Shown here in pieces: positions 36,464 through 45,672 of a stretch of 64,000 bases of DNA (its first letter is position 1; each line of letters begins with the position of its first letter). Both the position numbers and the translations under genes were made by a program. Source of the stretch: Hoeflea algicola (GTDB lineage: Bacteria > Pseudomonadota > Alphaproteobacteria > Rhizobiales > Rhizobiaceae); NCBI RefSeq assembly GCF_026619415.1, contig NZ_JAOVZR010000001.1, positions 434,001 to 498,000 on the forward strand, given 5' to 3'. The notes beneath the pieces were generated by a model. That model had not been told where the DNA came from and made no database searches. It worked only from the letters and a program-made list of their open reading frames with translations.

Positions 36464-36966
36464 CGTCATAAATGAAGCTGTTATCGCTGCGGTGATCGAG
36501 CCACGGCCAGTCGACGTCAAGGAGCCGACTGGCAAGTTGTGATCAAGCGATAAATCCCTGAAGCATTGGCACAGGCGGCCGTCGGCCCCATGCAAGCCCG
36601 CCAGGCTCGGTTTGGCTGCTATCGCATAGCACGGCGCCGAAAGCGAGCGAAGCGACTCTAGTACGCCCTGTGAGTCGAACAACGGCACATGCCGGCCACA
36701 CCCCACCCCCACATTGAACGGCAAAGAAAAAACTGGACGGTCCTCTATCCAGTGACCGGGGTGCTTGCATCGCGCAGGGAGGAAATCTGGCCCTTTCAGG
36801 ACGATGAAGTTCGTTGTTCAGACCTCGTTGAACTGATCCATGCGCAACGAACACCGGATCAAGGAAACGATGTTCGAGATCATGGAACTCGACCGGCGTA
36901 TCGAGCGCATTGTCGGCGGCGTGCCAATGATTTCAGTTCACTGACACGCCGGTTGCCAGGCTTCGA
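36464..36966. other. interval with no clear gene
   Basis: About 500 bases between the Rep-like gene and a minus-strand secreted-protein gene. The only frame worth noting is a 34-codon one at 36840-36944 (plus; MRNEHRIKETMFEIMELDRR), too short to judge. Confidence 0.4.
36840..36944 (+). CDS. possible small protein (34 aa)
   Basis: Starts at ATG 36840 and ends TGA 36942-36944. The product is helical and charged (ETMFEIMELDRRIERI) and has no ribosome site. It may be a fragment of a lost gene; confidence is low. Confidence 0.2.
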   Translation: MRNEHRIKETMFEIMELDRRIERIVGGVPMISVH

Positions 36967-37329
36967 TCAGTCAGACGTGTCCATGTCGCAGATGTGAGAA
37001 TTGCTTAGATCGTCCACATATTTTTCAATCTTGAAAGCCATTTCCGGATGATCGCAAATACGATATGCGGCTGCGGATTTTTGAAGATAGAAGATTGAAA
37101 CCTTGGCTTTTGCGCAGGCTTGGCTGAGCAAGTCCAGGTTCTTGTCGGTAGCCCCTGATTTTGGATCTAATTGATCCACAAGAGCGCTGGCCGCTTCCTT
37201 GGCCGATATCCCTTCACCGAGATATCTCGGATCGCCGCCATAATCATCCATGCATGTGGCTGAAACGAGCTGCGTCGAGCACAGCAATGCGGCAAGGCCA
37301 GCGAAGGCCATCTTCAATCGTGTTTTCAT
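36967..37329 (-). CDS. small secreted Cys-containing protein
   Basis: 120 aa from ATG 37329, with GGAAATTG upstream. A clear signal peptide (MKTRLKMAFAGLAALLCSTQLVSA) leads to a mature protein of about 96 residues with four Cys (TCMDDYG, QACAKAK, RICDHPE, HICDMD), enough for two disulfides in the periplasm. The mature part looks helical (SAKEAASALVDQL, then FKIEKYVDDLS). I recognise no family. It is transcribed against the int-Rep operon and may be a cargo gene of the element. Confidence 0.65.
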   Translation of the reverse strand: MKTRLKMAFAGLAALLCSTQLVSATCMDDYGGDPRYLGEGISAKEAASALVDQLDPKSGATDKNLDLLSQACAKAKVSIFYLQKSAAAYRICDHPEMAFKIEKYVDDLSNSHICDMDTSD

Positions 37330-37352
37330 GACAATTTCCAAAAAATTCTAGT

Positions 37353-37571
37353 TTACCGTCCAGCTATAAGCGGCGAGACTTTGAATTCGAACGTAGACTT
37401 TCGACTCTCGTCATATCCGGCTTTGTCGTAGCCAACAGACGAGCCCGCAGCCCGATGCGCACCGGCCATTTGAGACTGTTGCCAAGTGTGTGTCATCAAG
37501 ATTGGTCTGAGCGACCTCGCGTAGCTATTCGCTAGGGGCGGGGCTTTACTAGCCACGTCTGTTTGACTCAT
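37353..37571 (-). CDS. possible small protein upstream of the secreted-protein gene
   Basis: 72 aa from ATG 37571 (MSQTDVASKAPPLANS) ending 23 nt before the secreted-protein start. No domain, signal or good ribosome site is seen. Its colinear position is the only support. Confidence 0.25.
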   Translation of the reverse strand: MSQTDVASKAPPLANSYARSLRPILMTHTWQQSQMAGAHRAAGSSVGYDKAGYDESRKSTFEFKVSPLIAGR

Positions 37572-38330
37572 GCATGCCCGCCTGTAGCCATTCTGATTGG
37601 CGGTCAGCATTTGTGCCGCGCGACCCGCAATGCGCTTGGTGGGCCATTTCGTGCCTATGAAGATCCATGCCGGCGCTCACCACTCATCCAGCAGTTAAAG
37701 ATAATGAGAATAGCGTCCAAACCGGCCGCGGGTCTGTCGTTGCAGCTTATCAAACTGATCAGCATCGCTTATCAATATAAGCAACTCACGTATCATTGAT
37801 CTGAATTTAAGGATGTTCGATTTAGCCAAAAGCCCGGAATTCTGGGGTTTCGAATTTTGCGTGACATTTCAACGTAATCATGATGATTCCGATTTAGGAT
37901 CGGGTGATAAGCACTATTGTGTATAAAAAACAATAGCTTAAGCTCTTTGCCCTGATCATAACTTATCACTTTAGCGTACATATACGACCGTGGTGAGCTT
38001 TTCGATCACGTGGACTTTTCAGCGAGCCTGTCTGTCTGCGCAAATTCGATAGCATTCGAACAGGATACCGTCGTCATCTTTTCTGCGCTGAATTGCAGCT
38101 TTACGCGTGCTGCGGTTGAAACGCATAGCAGAAAAGCGAAAATCAGATGGCCGAGAAGGCCAAGGCTGCCGGTGCACGGGATTGCTCCAATGCTGATGAC
38201 AACGAGTAGTATCGACAACGTCATGTGGAAGGCACCGTATGGGAATTCGGTGCACACTGCCGCTTGATGTTTCAAGATTTTGGACAGTTTCCTGAAGCCA
38301 CAAATCCATTTTGAATTCTGATTGGTTCCG
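37572..38330. other. AT-rich interval with one weak ORF
   Basis: About 760 bases, AT-rich around 37700-38000. Apart from the possible membrane ORF at 38006-38224 (minus) I see no coding pattern, tRNA or repeat. Confidence 0.4.
38006..38224 (-). CDS. possible small membrane protein
   Basis: 72 aa from ATG 38224. Two hydrophobic segments (MTLSILLVVISIGAIP and LLGHLIFAFLLCVSTAA) separated by a short loop resemble a small two-helix membrane protein. No ribosome site and no recognised family. Confidence 0.3.
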   Translation of the reverse strand: MTLSILLVVISIGAIPCTGSLGLLGHLIFAFLLCVSTAARVKLQFSAEKMTTVSCSNAIEFAQTDRLAEKST

Positions 38331-38370
38331 CATACAAGACTGATCAACGAACGTTGATCAGTCTTGTATG
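38331..38370. repeat. perfect 40-bp palindrome upstream of the resolvase
   Basis: Arms of 19 bp (38331-38349 and 38352-38370) are exactly complementary around a 2-bp centre. The repeat ends 13 bp before the resolvase start codon. It may be the recombinase's own crossover or operator site, or a strong RNA hairpin that limits its translation. Confidence 0.75.
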
Positions 38371-38383
38371 GAAATGGAAATTT

Positions 38384-39079
38384 ATGAAACCCCTCAAATA
38401 TGTCGCCTACTATCGCGTGTCCACAAAGCGCCAGGGCGCATCGGGCCTTGGTCTTGACGCTCAGCGCGAAGCCGTCGGCCGGTTCACCACGCCGGACAAT
38501 TGCGATCTTTTGGCGGAATTCGTCGAGGTCGAGAGCGGGAAACGCAAAGACCGGCCTGAGATGGACAAAGCGTTGAAGTACTGCCGACATACTGGCGCTG
38601 TCCTGTTGATCGCCAAGCTCGACCGGCTTGCCCGCAATGTGGCGTTCGTGTCAGCGCTGATGGAGGCCGGCACAGAATTCGTCGCCTGCGACAATCCGCA
38701 CGCAAATCGGCTGACGGTTCATATCCTCGCCGCAGTTGCCGAAGACGAAGCGCGCCGGATCAGCGAGCGCACCAAAGCGGCACTGAAGGCTGCGAAAGCT
38801 CGTGGAGTCATCTTGGGCGGCGATAGGGGGTATCGGCCTGTGGGGCGGCCTGAGCAAGCTCTGAGTGCGCTTCAAAGCCAGACGGATGAATTCGCGATGA
38901 CAATCGAACCATTGATTGAGGAGATTAGGGCTTCAGGCCACACTTCGCTGGGGGCGATTGCAAGTGAATTGAACGCAAGAGGAATCCGGACACGTCGCGT
39001 TGGCGCGTGGCACGCATCTACGGTCCGAAACGTACTTCGACGACTTCATCCTGTGAAGTTGGCTAGTAAGCGCCGTTAG
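38384..39079 (+). CDS. serine recombinase (resolvase/invertase family)
   Basis: 231 aa from ATG 38384 (MKPLKYVAYYRVSTKRQG). The catalytic Ser is in YYRVSTKRQ, with the active-site Arg residues in LIAKLDRLARN and RISERTKAAL. A compact C-terminal HTH (GAIASELNARGIRTRRVG, then ASTVRNVLRRL) binds DNA. The length and layout match small resolvases rather than large phage-type serine integrases, so it probably resolves dimers or inverts a segment within the element. The 40-bp palindrome upstream is a natural target or regulatory site. Confidence 0.9.
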   Translation: MKPLKYVAYYRVSTKRQGASGLGLDAQREAVGRFTTPDNCDLLAEFVEVESGKRKDRPEMDKALKYCRHTGAVLLIAKLDRLARNVAFVSALMEAGTEFVACDNPHANRLTVHILAAVAEDEARRISERTKAALKAAKARGVILGGDRGYRPVGRPEQALSALQSQTDEFAMTIEPLIEEIRASGHTSLGAIASELNARGIRTRRVGAWHASTVRNVLRRLHPVKLASKRR

Positions 39080-39234
39080 AGTAGGGTTCAATCACTGGAG
39101 ACAGTGGTTGCGGCACGTCACAGATGGGGCTGATTGCTGACCAGCAGCTTATAGCAAATCTGCCGATAAAATCTGACATTCAAATTTTTGGAATCTCGAT
39201 CATAGCTGACCGCACCGGTTGCGGTGGGGTACGG

Positions 39235-41754
39235 TCAGGGACGCGCTGCGGCTCGGATTTGTTGCTGAACTCGCGCGAAGACTTCTTCGTATAGAGCAAC
39301 CTCGCCAGGCATCGCGAGTGTGACTGCCAGTCCGAAGACCACAGGCTCGTCGATCGGTGTACCTTGGTCTGGGTCACGCTGCACCACGAGCGGGATGGTC
39401 ATGTCAGCCGTAACGATCGGCGCGTCGCACCCCTCCCAGCAGCGAGAAAATATGGTGCCGCGGTTGGTCTGATTTTCATCGGGCTGCCAGCTATGCCCAC
39501 TCACTCTAAGATCGCCAAGCGATGGCGGGTTCAATATCTTGAGTCGACAAGTGCGATAACTCTTTCGCCCTGGAGCAACCGGTGTGAACCAGGCCAGAGT
39601 CGCTGAGAGGCTGTGTGGTAGCGCCTTACCACCCATGGCGAGCGGAACGGGCACCGCGATTGTGACGCTGCGGTCACGACGTAGGCTGCCCGTAGCAAAG
39701 AAGGTCGCGCGGTCCGCCGCGCAGGCTACGGCGTCGTCAGCATCGACGCAGCCAAAACCCATGAAACGACGGATGTTGTCCTTCTGCTTGCTAGCCTGGC
39801 CGCGCCCCCAAGGGCCAACGGTAGCCTTAATGAGCTCCGCCACTTCGCGAGGCCACCGCGCGGGATGCACGATCAATGCTTTGAGCAGGACTGCACGCTC
39901 AATCGGCGGGAGCGCAAGAAAGGCATCGCCATAGGTTGTTTCAAGAGCATCATGGATCCGGTGGCAGGTTCGCGAGGCGAGCGCGGCAGCAGCACTAGTG
40001 CCGTTGGTATAGCCGTCCAGATTTTCTCGGCCTGCAACCGGCGGAGCCGCGACCTTGAGGCCAGCGCCGCGCGACGCGCGGCCTGGCCGTACTTCAATGT
40101 GGGTGTGGTTGCGCACGACCTGCATATGCTCGCGCGCACCAGGCATCAGGATGTCCGGCTTCACGGAGCGCGCGAAACCGGGGCCGAGGCTGCTCGACGG
40201 GTTTGCTGCATCATGCCCCGGATACGGATCGATAAGGGCCCGTGCGAGTGCCCGGTCGGCCAGCGGAACAGCGTCACTATTGCAGCCACCGACTGTCACG
40301 CCGTTGACCGTTTCGGCCGGCGAGAACATCTTACGTTCCCCTATCAGCGCATGAAGCGCCGTGATCATCGACGTGGCGCGGTGCGCTCCATCGGCGTCCT
40401 CATATTCGATTCGAGTTGTATAGGCTGGAACACCGAAGTCGCTCGTTGCGTTGCCCGCGCTCACTATGAACAGAAGACCGAACCGGACTGCAAGGCGATC
40501 GAGCAGCCGGGCCCAAGGCGATAAGTGCCCGTGAAAGGGCCTGACGCGGTTGCCGAGAGAGAGATTTATGATGACCACTCCCGGCCGCTGCTCCCGCAAC
40601 CGGACGACGGACAGATAGATGAGGTCGACTATCAGTCGGTCGGATGGGAATTCGTCGTTGTTGCCCAGAACCGGAATGACGTGAATACGCCGCGGCAGTG
40701 GCACGCCAGGGCGATTGCGGTCGCCGTGCACGATTAGCGAGGCCATGGCAGTGCCGTGCGAGCGGTTGTTGACCAGCGCGTCCGGCTCGAGGTCAAAGGG
40801 GTCGTCAAGATCGATGTGACCAGCGAGCAGGCGATGGTTTGCCACCGGAACGCCGTCGAGCAGCGCGAGCACCGGCTCGCCGAGCGGCAGCGCCGGCCCA
40901 GCGCCAGCATCTTCCTCCTCCACATCGGCGATCTCGATGGTCGTTGGTGCGCTCTGCGGTCGGATATGCAAGATCGGTTCAAGCCCAGCGATCCCCTCGG
41001 AGCGCCGCTCGACGATTTCCCGCACCGCGTGCACAGGGATATCAGCGAGTAGCGCGTGGTAGCCAATATCGGCGATGCGCGCCCGCGAGACGACGACTCC
41101 ACCTCGCGCGACAATCGCGACGCGGACGTTCGCTTCTTGCTCTTCCGCTACGGCTCTGTGCCCGCGATACACCAGCTCGACTTCCAGCCGGACGAGTTCC
41201 TCCTCGTCCCTTCCATCGATTACCGCCGCGAGCAAGCTGGCATCGCTTCTATGCACCCGATCGAGCGGGCCCCAAGGGCGAAGATCGCGCAGTAGATCAA
41301 AGACAGTCGCCCAGGGTGCCTCGCCCCGAACGAGCTGGCCGTTCTGCCACCGGCGCCACAGTGATTCGAGATTCCGGAGTGCCACCATGTCAGGGACCAG
41401 CAGATAGGCGTAGGGCTGTTTGTCTCCCTCGTCCGAGTCCAATTCCTCCTCGTCGACGAGCTCCAGGCCAGCGACGTTTTGGACCGCGTTCGCGAAAGCA
41501 TTGATCGAACCTCGAACCTCGAACACCAACAATCGCTCTGGCGCGAGGCCGGAAGGATCGGCACGCAGTTCGAGTGCATCTTCTCCGCGTGCGAGGACTC
41601 GCGCTAAGCGGTTAAACCGCGGGCCAAACGTATTGGTCTGCCGGTTGCGTGGAAACGCGTCGGGAGATCGCACGTAGGCGGGACGACCTATCTGACGCGG
41701 CTGATCAGCCTGCGGCCTCAGCCTCAGCAGTGGCTTCATCGGATCGCTCGGCAT
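39235..41754 (-). CDS. ietS: subtilisin-like serine protease, IetS-type defence effector
   Basis: 839 aa. A 290-residue N-terminal region of unknown fold precedes an S8 peptidase domain. The catalytic triad is complete: Asp300 (LALLDGVPVAN), His333 (NNRSHGTAMAS) and Ser587 (YTNGTSAAAALAS), with the oxyanion Asn in VSAGNATSD. No signal peptide is seen, so it acts in the cytoplasm. The start overlaps the ATPase gene by 50 nt (ATG 41754; 41739 is an alternative). An AAA ATPase followed by a cytoplasmic subtilase is the layout of IetAS, known from Ti-plasmid maintenance work and later shown to be anti-phage. The symbol rests on this architecture, not on a database match. Confidence 0.82.
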   Translation of the reverse strand: MPSDPMKPLLRLRPQADQPRQIGRPAYVRSPDAFPRNRQTNTFGPRFNRLARVLARGEDALELRADPSGLAPERLLVFEVRGSINAFANAVQNVAGLELVDEEELDSDEGDKQPYAYLLVPDMVALRNLESLWRRWQNGQLVRGEAPWATVFDLLRDLRPWGPLDRVHRSDASLLAAVIDGRDEEELVRLEVELVYRGHRAVAEEQEANVRVAIVARGGVVVSRARIADIGYHALLADIPVHAVREIVERRSEGIAGLEPILHIRPQSAPTTIEIADVEEEDAGAGPALPLGEPVLALLDGVPVANHRLLAGHIDLDDPFDLEPDALVNNRSHGTAMASLIVHGDRNRPGVPLPRRIHVIPVLGNNDEFPSDRLIVDLIYLSVVRLREQRPGVVIINLSLGNRVRPFHGHLSPWARLLDRLAVRFGLLFIVSAGNATSDFGVPAYTTRIEYEDADGAHRATSMITALHALIGERKMFSPAETVNGVTVGGCNSDAVPLADRALARALIDPYPGHDAANPSSSLGPGFARSVKPDILMPGAREHMQVVRNHTHIEVRPGRASRGAGLKVAAPPVAGRENLDGYTNGTSAAAALASRTCHRIHDALETTYGDAFLALPPIERAVLLKALIVHPARWPREVAELIKATVGPWGRGQASKQKDNIRRFMGFGCVDADDAVACAADRATFFATGSLRRDRSVTIAVPVPLAMGGKALPHSLSATLAWFTPVAPGRKSYRTCRLKILNPPSLGDLRVSGHSWQPDENQTNRGTIFSRCWEGCDAPIVTADMTIPLVVQRDPDQGTPIDEPVVFGLAVTLAMPGEVALYEEVFARVQQQIRAAARP

Positions 41755-42736
41755 TGATGACCTCTGGTGTTACGCGTGAGGTCCAGAGATCGATCTCGGC
41801 GCGCAATGCGTCGTCAACGGACATCTCCCCCAACCCTAAAATTTGCCGCCGCCGCACGTTCTGGCAGAAATCGAGTGCCTCAGCATAGCTAACCTTACCG
41901 AGCTTGGTGGCAATCCTCGCCGGCGACATCTTGGGCGCATTCGGCCATTCGGCCAAGATGCGGTCAAGGAATACAGCGACTTCCTGCCTTTGCGGTGCGG
42001 GCATCGCCAAACGCATCTGGAACCGGCGCCACACGGCCCGGTCCAGTAGCTCGCCATGATTAGTGGCGGCGACAACGACAACATAGCTCGGTAACTGATC
42101 TAGCTGCATGAGCAGGAACGAGACCACTCGCTTGATCTCACCCGTCTCATGCGTATCGCCCCGCTCCTTGCCGATCGCATCGAATTCATCAAAGAAAAGG
42201 ACACTCGGCGTGGTACGGACGTAATCGAAGAGCTTACGCAGTCGTGCGTTGGTCTCACCAAGATAGCTGCCAATTAGCGCGTCGTAGCGCACAACATATA
42301 AAGGTAGCCCCATCCCCTCAGCGATCGCTTCGGCGAACGAAGTTTTGCCATTGCCCGGCGGGCCGGACAAGAGCACGCGATGCCGCGGCTCATAGCCGCT
42401 GGCGCGCAGCACATCGGCGCGCTGATGTTCTTCAATAAGCTGGCGGCCGCTCTGTTGCGCAGGAAGTGGCAACATTAAATCCTCAAGACGAAGGCGCGCG
42501 GTTACCTCCAGAATGGCCTCGCGGCCATTGACCGGATTGAGCTGGGGCGAACTAGTCGTGAGTGCGGGAGACGTGACCGGCACGGCGGAAAGCGCTCGTT
42601 GCAGGCGGTCGGCAACGATATGATGCTTCTTGGCGCGCTCGTCTGCCATTAGGGCTTCGGCAATCGAACGCAGCGCCTCACGATCACCGACCGCACCGGC
42701 GCGCACTAGATTCACGAGAATGTCGCTACGTGCCAT
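41705..42736 (-). CDS. ietA: AAA+ ATPase, IetA-type partner of the subtilase
   Basis: 343 aa. Walker A is SGPPGNGKTSF (Lys131) and Walker B is VLFFDEFDAIGKE, followed by sensor 1 in VVVVAATNHGELL and an Arg-finger-like RAVWRRFQMRL. The N-terminal 120 residues are helical and probably bind the substrate or the protease. The pattern is that of CDC48/FtsH-like AAA proteins. It is translated first and its last 50 nt overlap the protease gene, so the two are made together. In IetAS the ATPase is thought to control the protease, either as sensor or as antitoxin-like partner; the trigger is unknown. Confidence 0.85.
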   Translation of the reverse strand: MARSDILVNLVRAGAVGDREALRSIAEALMADERAKKHHIVADRLQRALSAVPVTSPALTTSSPQLNPVNGREAILEVTARLRLEDLMLPLPAQQSGRQLIEEHQRADVLRASGYEPRHRVLLSGPPGNGKTSFAEAIAEGMGLPLYVVRYDALIGSYLGETNARLRKLFDYVRTTPSVLFFDEFDAIGKERGDTHETGEIKRVVSFLLMQLDQLPSYVVVVAATNHGELLDRAVWRRFQMRLAMPAPQRQEVAVFLDRILAEWPNAPKMSPARIATKLGKVSYAEALDFCQNVRRRQILGLGEMSVDDALRAEIDLWTSRVTPEVINAERSDEATAEAEAAG

Positions 42737-43203
42737 AATTGTACTAACTTACCCTCGCTGCGAGCCCGCGACTGATTTTCCATTTTACTCAGAAACAAGG
42801 CAATTGCGCGTTCATGGCCTGTTCCGCGCACTTAATCGAGATCAAGGTAGCTGAGTCGAATCTGGAAGCGTCGGAAAGCAGCTTAGCCGAAGGTTAGCCG
42901 ACCCGTAAATACAAAGATTTCGCGAGCTTTTTCTTGTCGGCGTAAATGCACGTTCCTCAAGCACACTGGCGTGCTTTCGCTATCTCAAGCCATAAAGCCA
43001 GTTTCACTACATCAACTTCTTCGGCTGCGGTGCCCCACCTAGTGGTAATAGCCGTTCCGACCATTTGGGCTTCAGACTGCCGTGCAACCTGAGCGACGGG
43101 CATGTGGGCGCCACTAGGGGTGTTATGCCGCGCCTCGGACGCGTTGGTTGTCATGAGTCGTGCGAACGGCGATCCTCGTAAAGCCGTTTCGTATATTCGC
43201 GCG
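42737..43203. other. interval upstream of ietAS
   Basis: About 470 bases that should hold the ietAS promoter. A 65-codon minus-strand frame (42957-43154, MTTNASEARHNTPSG) is open but has no domain or ribosome site, so I do not call it a gene. Confidence 0.4.
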
Positions 43204-43223
43204 GCTTACATTGCGCTTACACA
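43204..43223 (+). repeat. putative integrase arm-type sites, right end
   Basis: GCTTACA at 43204 and 43215, 11 bp apart, 18 of 20 bases identical to the left-end pair (33325-33344) and in the same orientation. It lies 44 bp inside the right attachment repeat. Confidence 0.6.
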
Positions 43224-43266
43224 GAGCCGAGTGCGGCGGCTGGTGCATGACCTAAGTCATTGAAAA

Positions 43267-43345
<79 letters not shown>

Positions 43346-43616
43346 AGCGCCGATGCCGATAGCATATTGGGCGCGTCTGTAAAGCAAAAACAATGTGATT
43401 GGTGAATGATCCACCGTGATGGTGGGTCGCGACGGCCAGATACGGCCCCGATGTAGTGCTGAAAACTGTTGCTCCGGTTTTATCGACGGCGTCCGCAATA
43501 GGTCCCTATATGGTGGGGCGTGGCGCGGGCGTAATCGCGATCGCCCTGGGTCCGGGATCGGCCGCCATGATCCCAGCGGCGGGCGGGCGCCACCGGGGTT
43601 TTCGTGTCGGCAGCGA

Positions 43617-44519
43617 TCAGCCGCGCGATTGCCCCGCCAGAAATTGCCGTGCGGCGTAAAGCGCGATCGCGGTGGCGTTGGAGACATTGAGCGACTTGAT
43701 GGCGCCGGGCATCTCGAGCCGCACCAGCGTGTCGACCGTCTCGCGGGTCTTTTGCCGAAGGCCCTTGCCCTCGGCGCCAAGCACCAGTGCGATTCGGTTG
43801 CCCGACAGGCCGGTTTCGATCGGTGCCGGGCCTTCCGAATCAAGCCCGATGGTGACGAAACCCTGGGCCCGGATCTCCTCGAATGCCGCCGCCAGGTTGC
43901 GCACCTCGATATGATCGATCATTTCCAGTGCGCCGGAGGCCGATTTGGCCAGCACGCCCGATTCCTGCGGGCTGTGGCGTTGGGTGGTAACAAGCGCGCC
44001 GGCACCAAATGCCACCGCCGAACGCATGATCGCGCCGACATTATGCGGATCGGTCACCTGGTCGAGAATTACGATCAGTTGCCCTTCGCCAAGCGCTGAC
44101 AGTGGCCGCGGTTTGAGCGGTGCTGCTTCCAGAAGCACGCCCTGGTGCACGGCGTCATCGCCAAGCAACAGGTCGATGTCCTGTGGGCTCACAAGTTCGA
44201 GCGGGTAGGGCAGGGCCGCATCCTCGGCGATCTCCAGCCGGATGAGCGCATTGCGTGTGGCCTTCAGGCTGGTAATGCGTCGCGCTGGGTTGTCGAGCGC
44301 AGCACGCACCGTGTGCAGGCCATACAGGTAGACGGTTTCCGGCGCGACGCGATCCGCATAAAGCGAGCCTTTGCGCGCAGGCAGGTCGCGCTTGCTGCGC
44401 GGCTGCGCCGGCGGCAGGCCCTGTTGATCGCGCTTGGCGTCGCGGTGGGCGCGGCGCAGCTTGGCATAGTGGGTATCGCGGTTGGAACCGTCCGCGCCGG
44501 TATCGTCATCTTTGCTCAT
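43617..44519 (-). CDS. rlmB: TrmH/SpoU-family RNA 2'-O-methyltransferase (RlmB-like)
   Basis: 300 aa from ATG 44519; an open frame continues to 44684, but that part overlaps a region without family homology. A basic N-terminal tail precedes the L30e-like substrate-binding domain (VYLYGLHTVRAALDNP). The SPOUT knot carries its three motifs: DQVTDPHNVGAIMRSA, LVLGAEGKGLR and MPGAIKSLNVSNATAIALY. RlmB methylates a guanosine in domain V of 23S rRNA; related enzymes act on tRNA, so the exact target is a family inference. It is convergent with the tRNA-Thr island and lies just before tRNA-Tyr. Confidence 0.9.
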   Translation of the reverse strand: MSKDDDTGADGSNRDTHYAKLRRAHRDAKRDQQGLPPAQPRSKRDLPARKGSLYADRVAPETVYLYGLHTVRAALDNPARRITSLKATRNALIRLEIAEDAALPYPLELVSPQDIDLLLGDDAVHQGVLLEAAPLKPRPLSALGEGQLIVILDQVTDPHNVGAIMRSAVAFGAGALVTTQRHSPQESGVLAKSASGALEMIDHIEVRNLAAAFEEIRAQGFVTIGLDSEGPAPIETGLSGNRIALVLGAEGKGLRQKTRETVDTLVRLEMPGAIKSLNVSNATAIALYAARQFLAGQSRG

Positions 44520-44804
44520 GGCGCGCTTATACCCCAATTGCGGTAGGGTGCAATCGGTGGCCCAACCTGAGGCCCGACCGACAGCATCGCGGCGGTTTTC
44601 ACCGCACGGTTTTCCGGGGTTTCCGGGTGTGCTGCGAGCGGCCCGTGAAGAACTGTCGGTTTTTGTCGCCATCCGTGTTGACACGGCAACCGCGCGCCGT
44701 CATAACGCCGACCGCGGAGCAGGTGTTTCTAACCAATCACTTGGCCCGCAAAACCCGAACGTTTCGGGTGTCCATCTTGGATGCATGACCCTGACGGTTG
44801 GACC

Positions 44805-44889
44805 GGAGGAATGCCCGAGTGGTTAAAGGGGACGGACTGTAAATCCGTTGGCTTCGCCTACGTTGGTTCAAATCCAACTTCCTCCACCA
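44805..44889 (+). tRNA. tRNA-Tyr (anticodon GTA)
   Basis: 85 nt with a long variable arm and encoded CCA. Acceptor stem GGAGGAA pairs with TTCCTCC, and the anticodon loop reads CTGTAAA. The GTTCAAATC T-loop is standard. tRNA-Gly follows after 19 nt, so the two are probably cotranscribed. Confidence 0.96.
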
Positions 44890-44908
44890 CCGTTGCGGGG
44901 TCGTGAAT

Positions 44909-44982
44909 GCGGGTATAGCTCAATGGTAGAGCAGCAGCCTTCCAAGCTGAATACGAGGGTTCGATTCCCTCTACCCGCTCCA
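44909..44982 (+). tRNA. tRNA-Gly (anticodon TCC)
   Basis: 74 nt with encoded CCA. Acceptor stem GCGGGTA pairs with TACCCGC, the anticodon loop contains CTTCCAA, and the T arm has GGTTCGATTCC. Confidence 0.96.
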
Positions 44983-45200
44983 GACCTCCATTGAATTTCC
45001 GAATCATTCCAGAAATCTTGCACAGCCGTGCTACGGTTTGCTGGTGATCTGATCGCAGATTGCCCGGCACTGTCATTTCCTGATCCGTGTCGCACTGTTT
45101 TTGTGCCGCAGCGCTGTCCGTTTTGGGGACCGAAAGGCCGCAGGCCGTTGCACAACTGCGCCCCGTCCACATCCGAACAATCAGAAAGTCCGGCCCCCAA

Positions 45201-45572
45201 ATGATGAAACCGATTGTTGATCGCGGCTTAGCCCCGCGCTTTCTGGCGCTGGCAAGCCTTGCTTCAGTCCTCTCTGTCGCTTCGGCAGCAGGGGCGCAAG
45301 ACCAGACGGAACAGCAGCAATGCGAGCAAAAATGCATGGATGCGAATGATGCCGATAATCTGCAGTGCCGCGTCGACGAGGAGATGCAGCAGAAGCAATT
45401 GCAGGACGCTGCTGCGTTAAGTCCGGATGCGTCCGCGGTGCCCGGAAGCAACGCGCAGCAAAAGACCCCCGGGGTGTTTATAACCGAAGTCGATGCCTAT
45501 GAAGAAAGCTGCCTCGGTTTTGAAGGGCAGGCCGCACTCAGCCAATGTCTGGATAGATGCGAAGCTAACTGA
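45201..45572 (+). CDS. secreted Cys-rich protein of unknown function
   Basis: 123 aa from ATG 45201; the frame is open further upstream without support. A signal peptide (ALASLASVLSVASAAGAQ) precedes a Gln/Glu-rich mature protein with Cys pairs (QCEQKCMDAN, LQCRVDEE, SCLGFEGQ, QCLDRCEAN) in CxxxC spacing at both ends, typical of a small helical hairpin held by two disulfides in the periplasm. I recognise no named family. Confidence 0.65.
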   Translation: MMKPIVDRGLAPRFLALASLASVLSVASAAGAQDQTEQQQCEQKCMDANDADNLQCRVDEEMQQKQLQDAAALSPDASAVPGSNAQQKTPGVFITEVDAYEESCLGFEGQAALSQCLDRCEAN

Positions 45573-45672
45573 CTTACGCGGCTGGGCGCCGCCATCGCCG
45601 CATTTTCAGTGCCTGATGATCCGCGCGCGTCAGCAATCTGTGATGCGTCGCCACATGGATTTCGCGGCCTAT

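Noticed and set aside
44858-45451. A 197-codon minus-strand frame ending in VEGIEPSYSAWKAAALPLSY
   Set aside because: Its end is the antisense of tRNA-Gly and tRNA-Tyr, a common false annotation.
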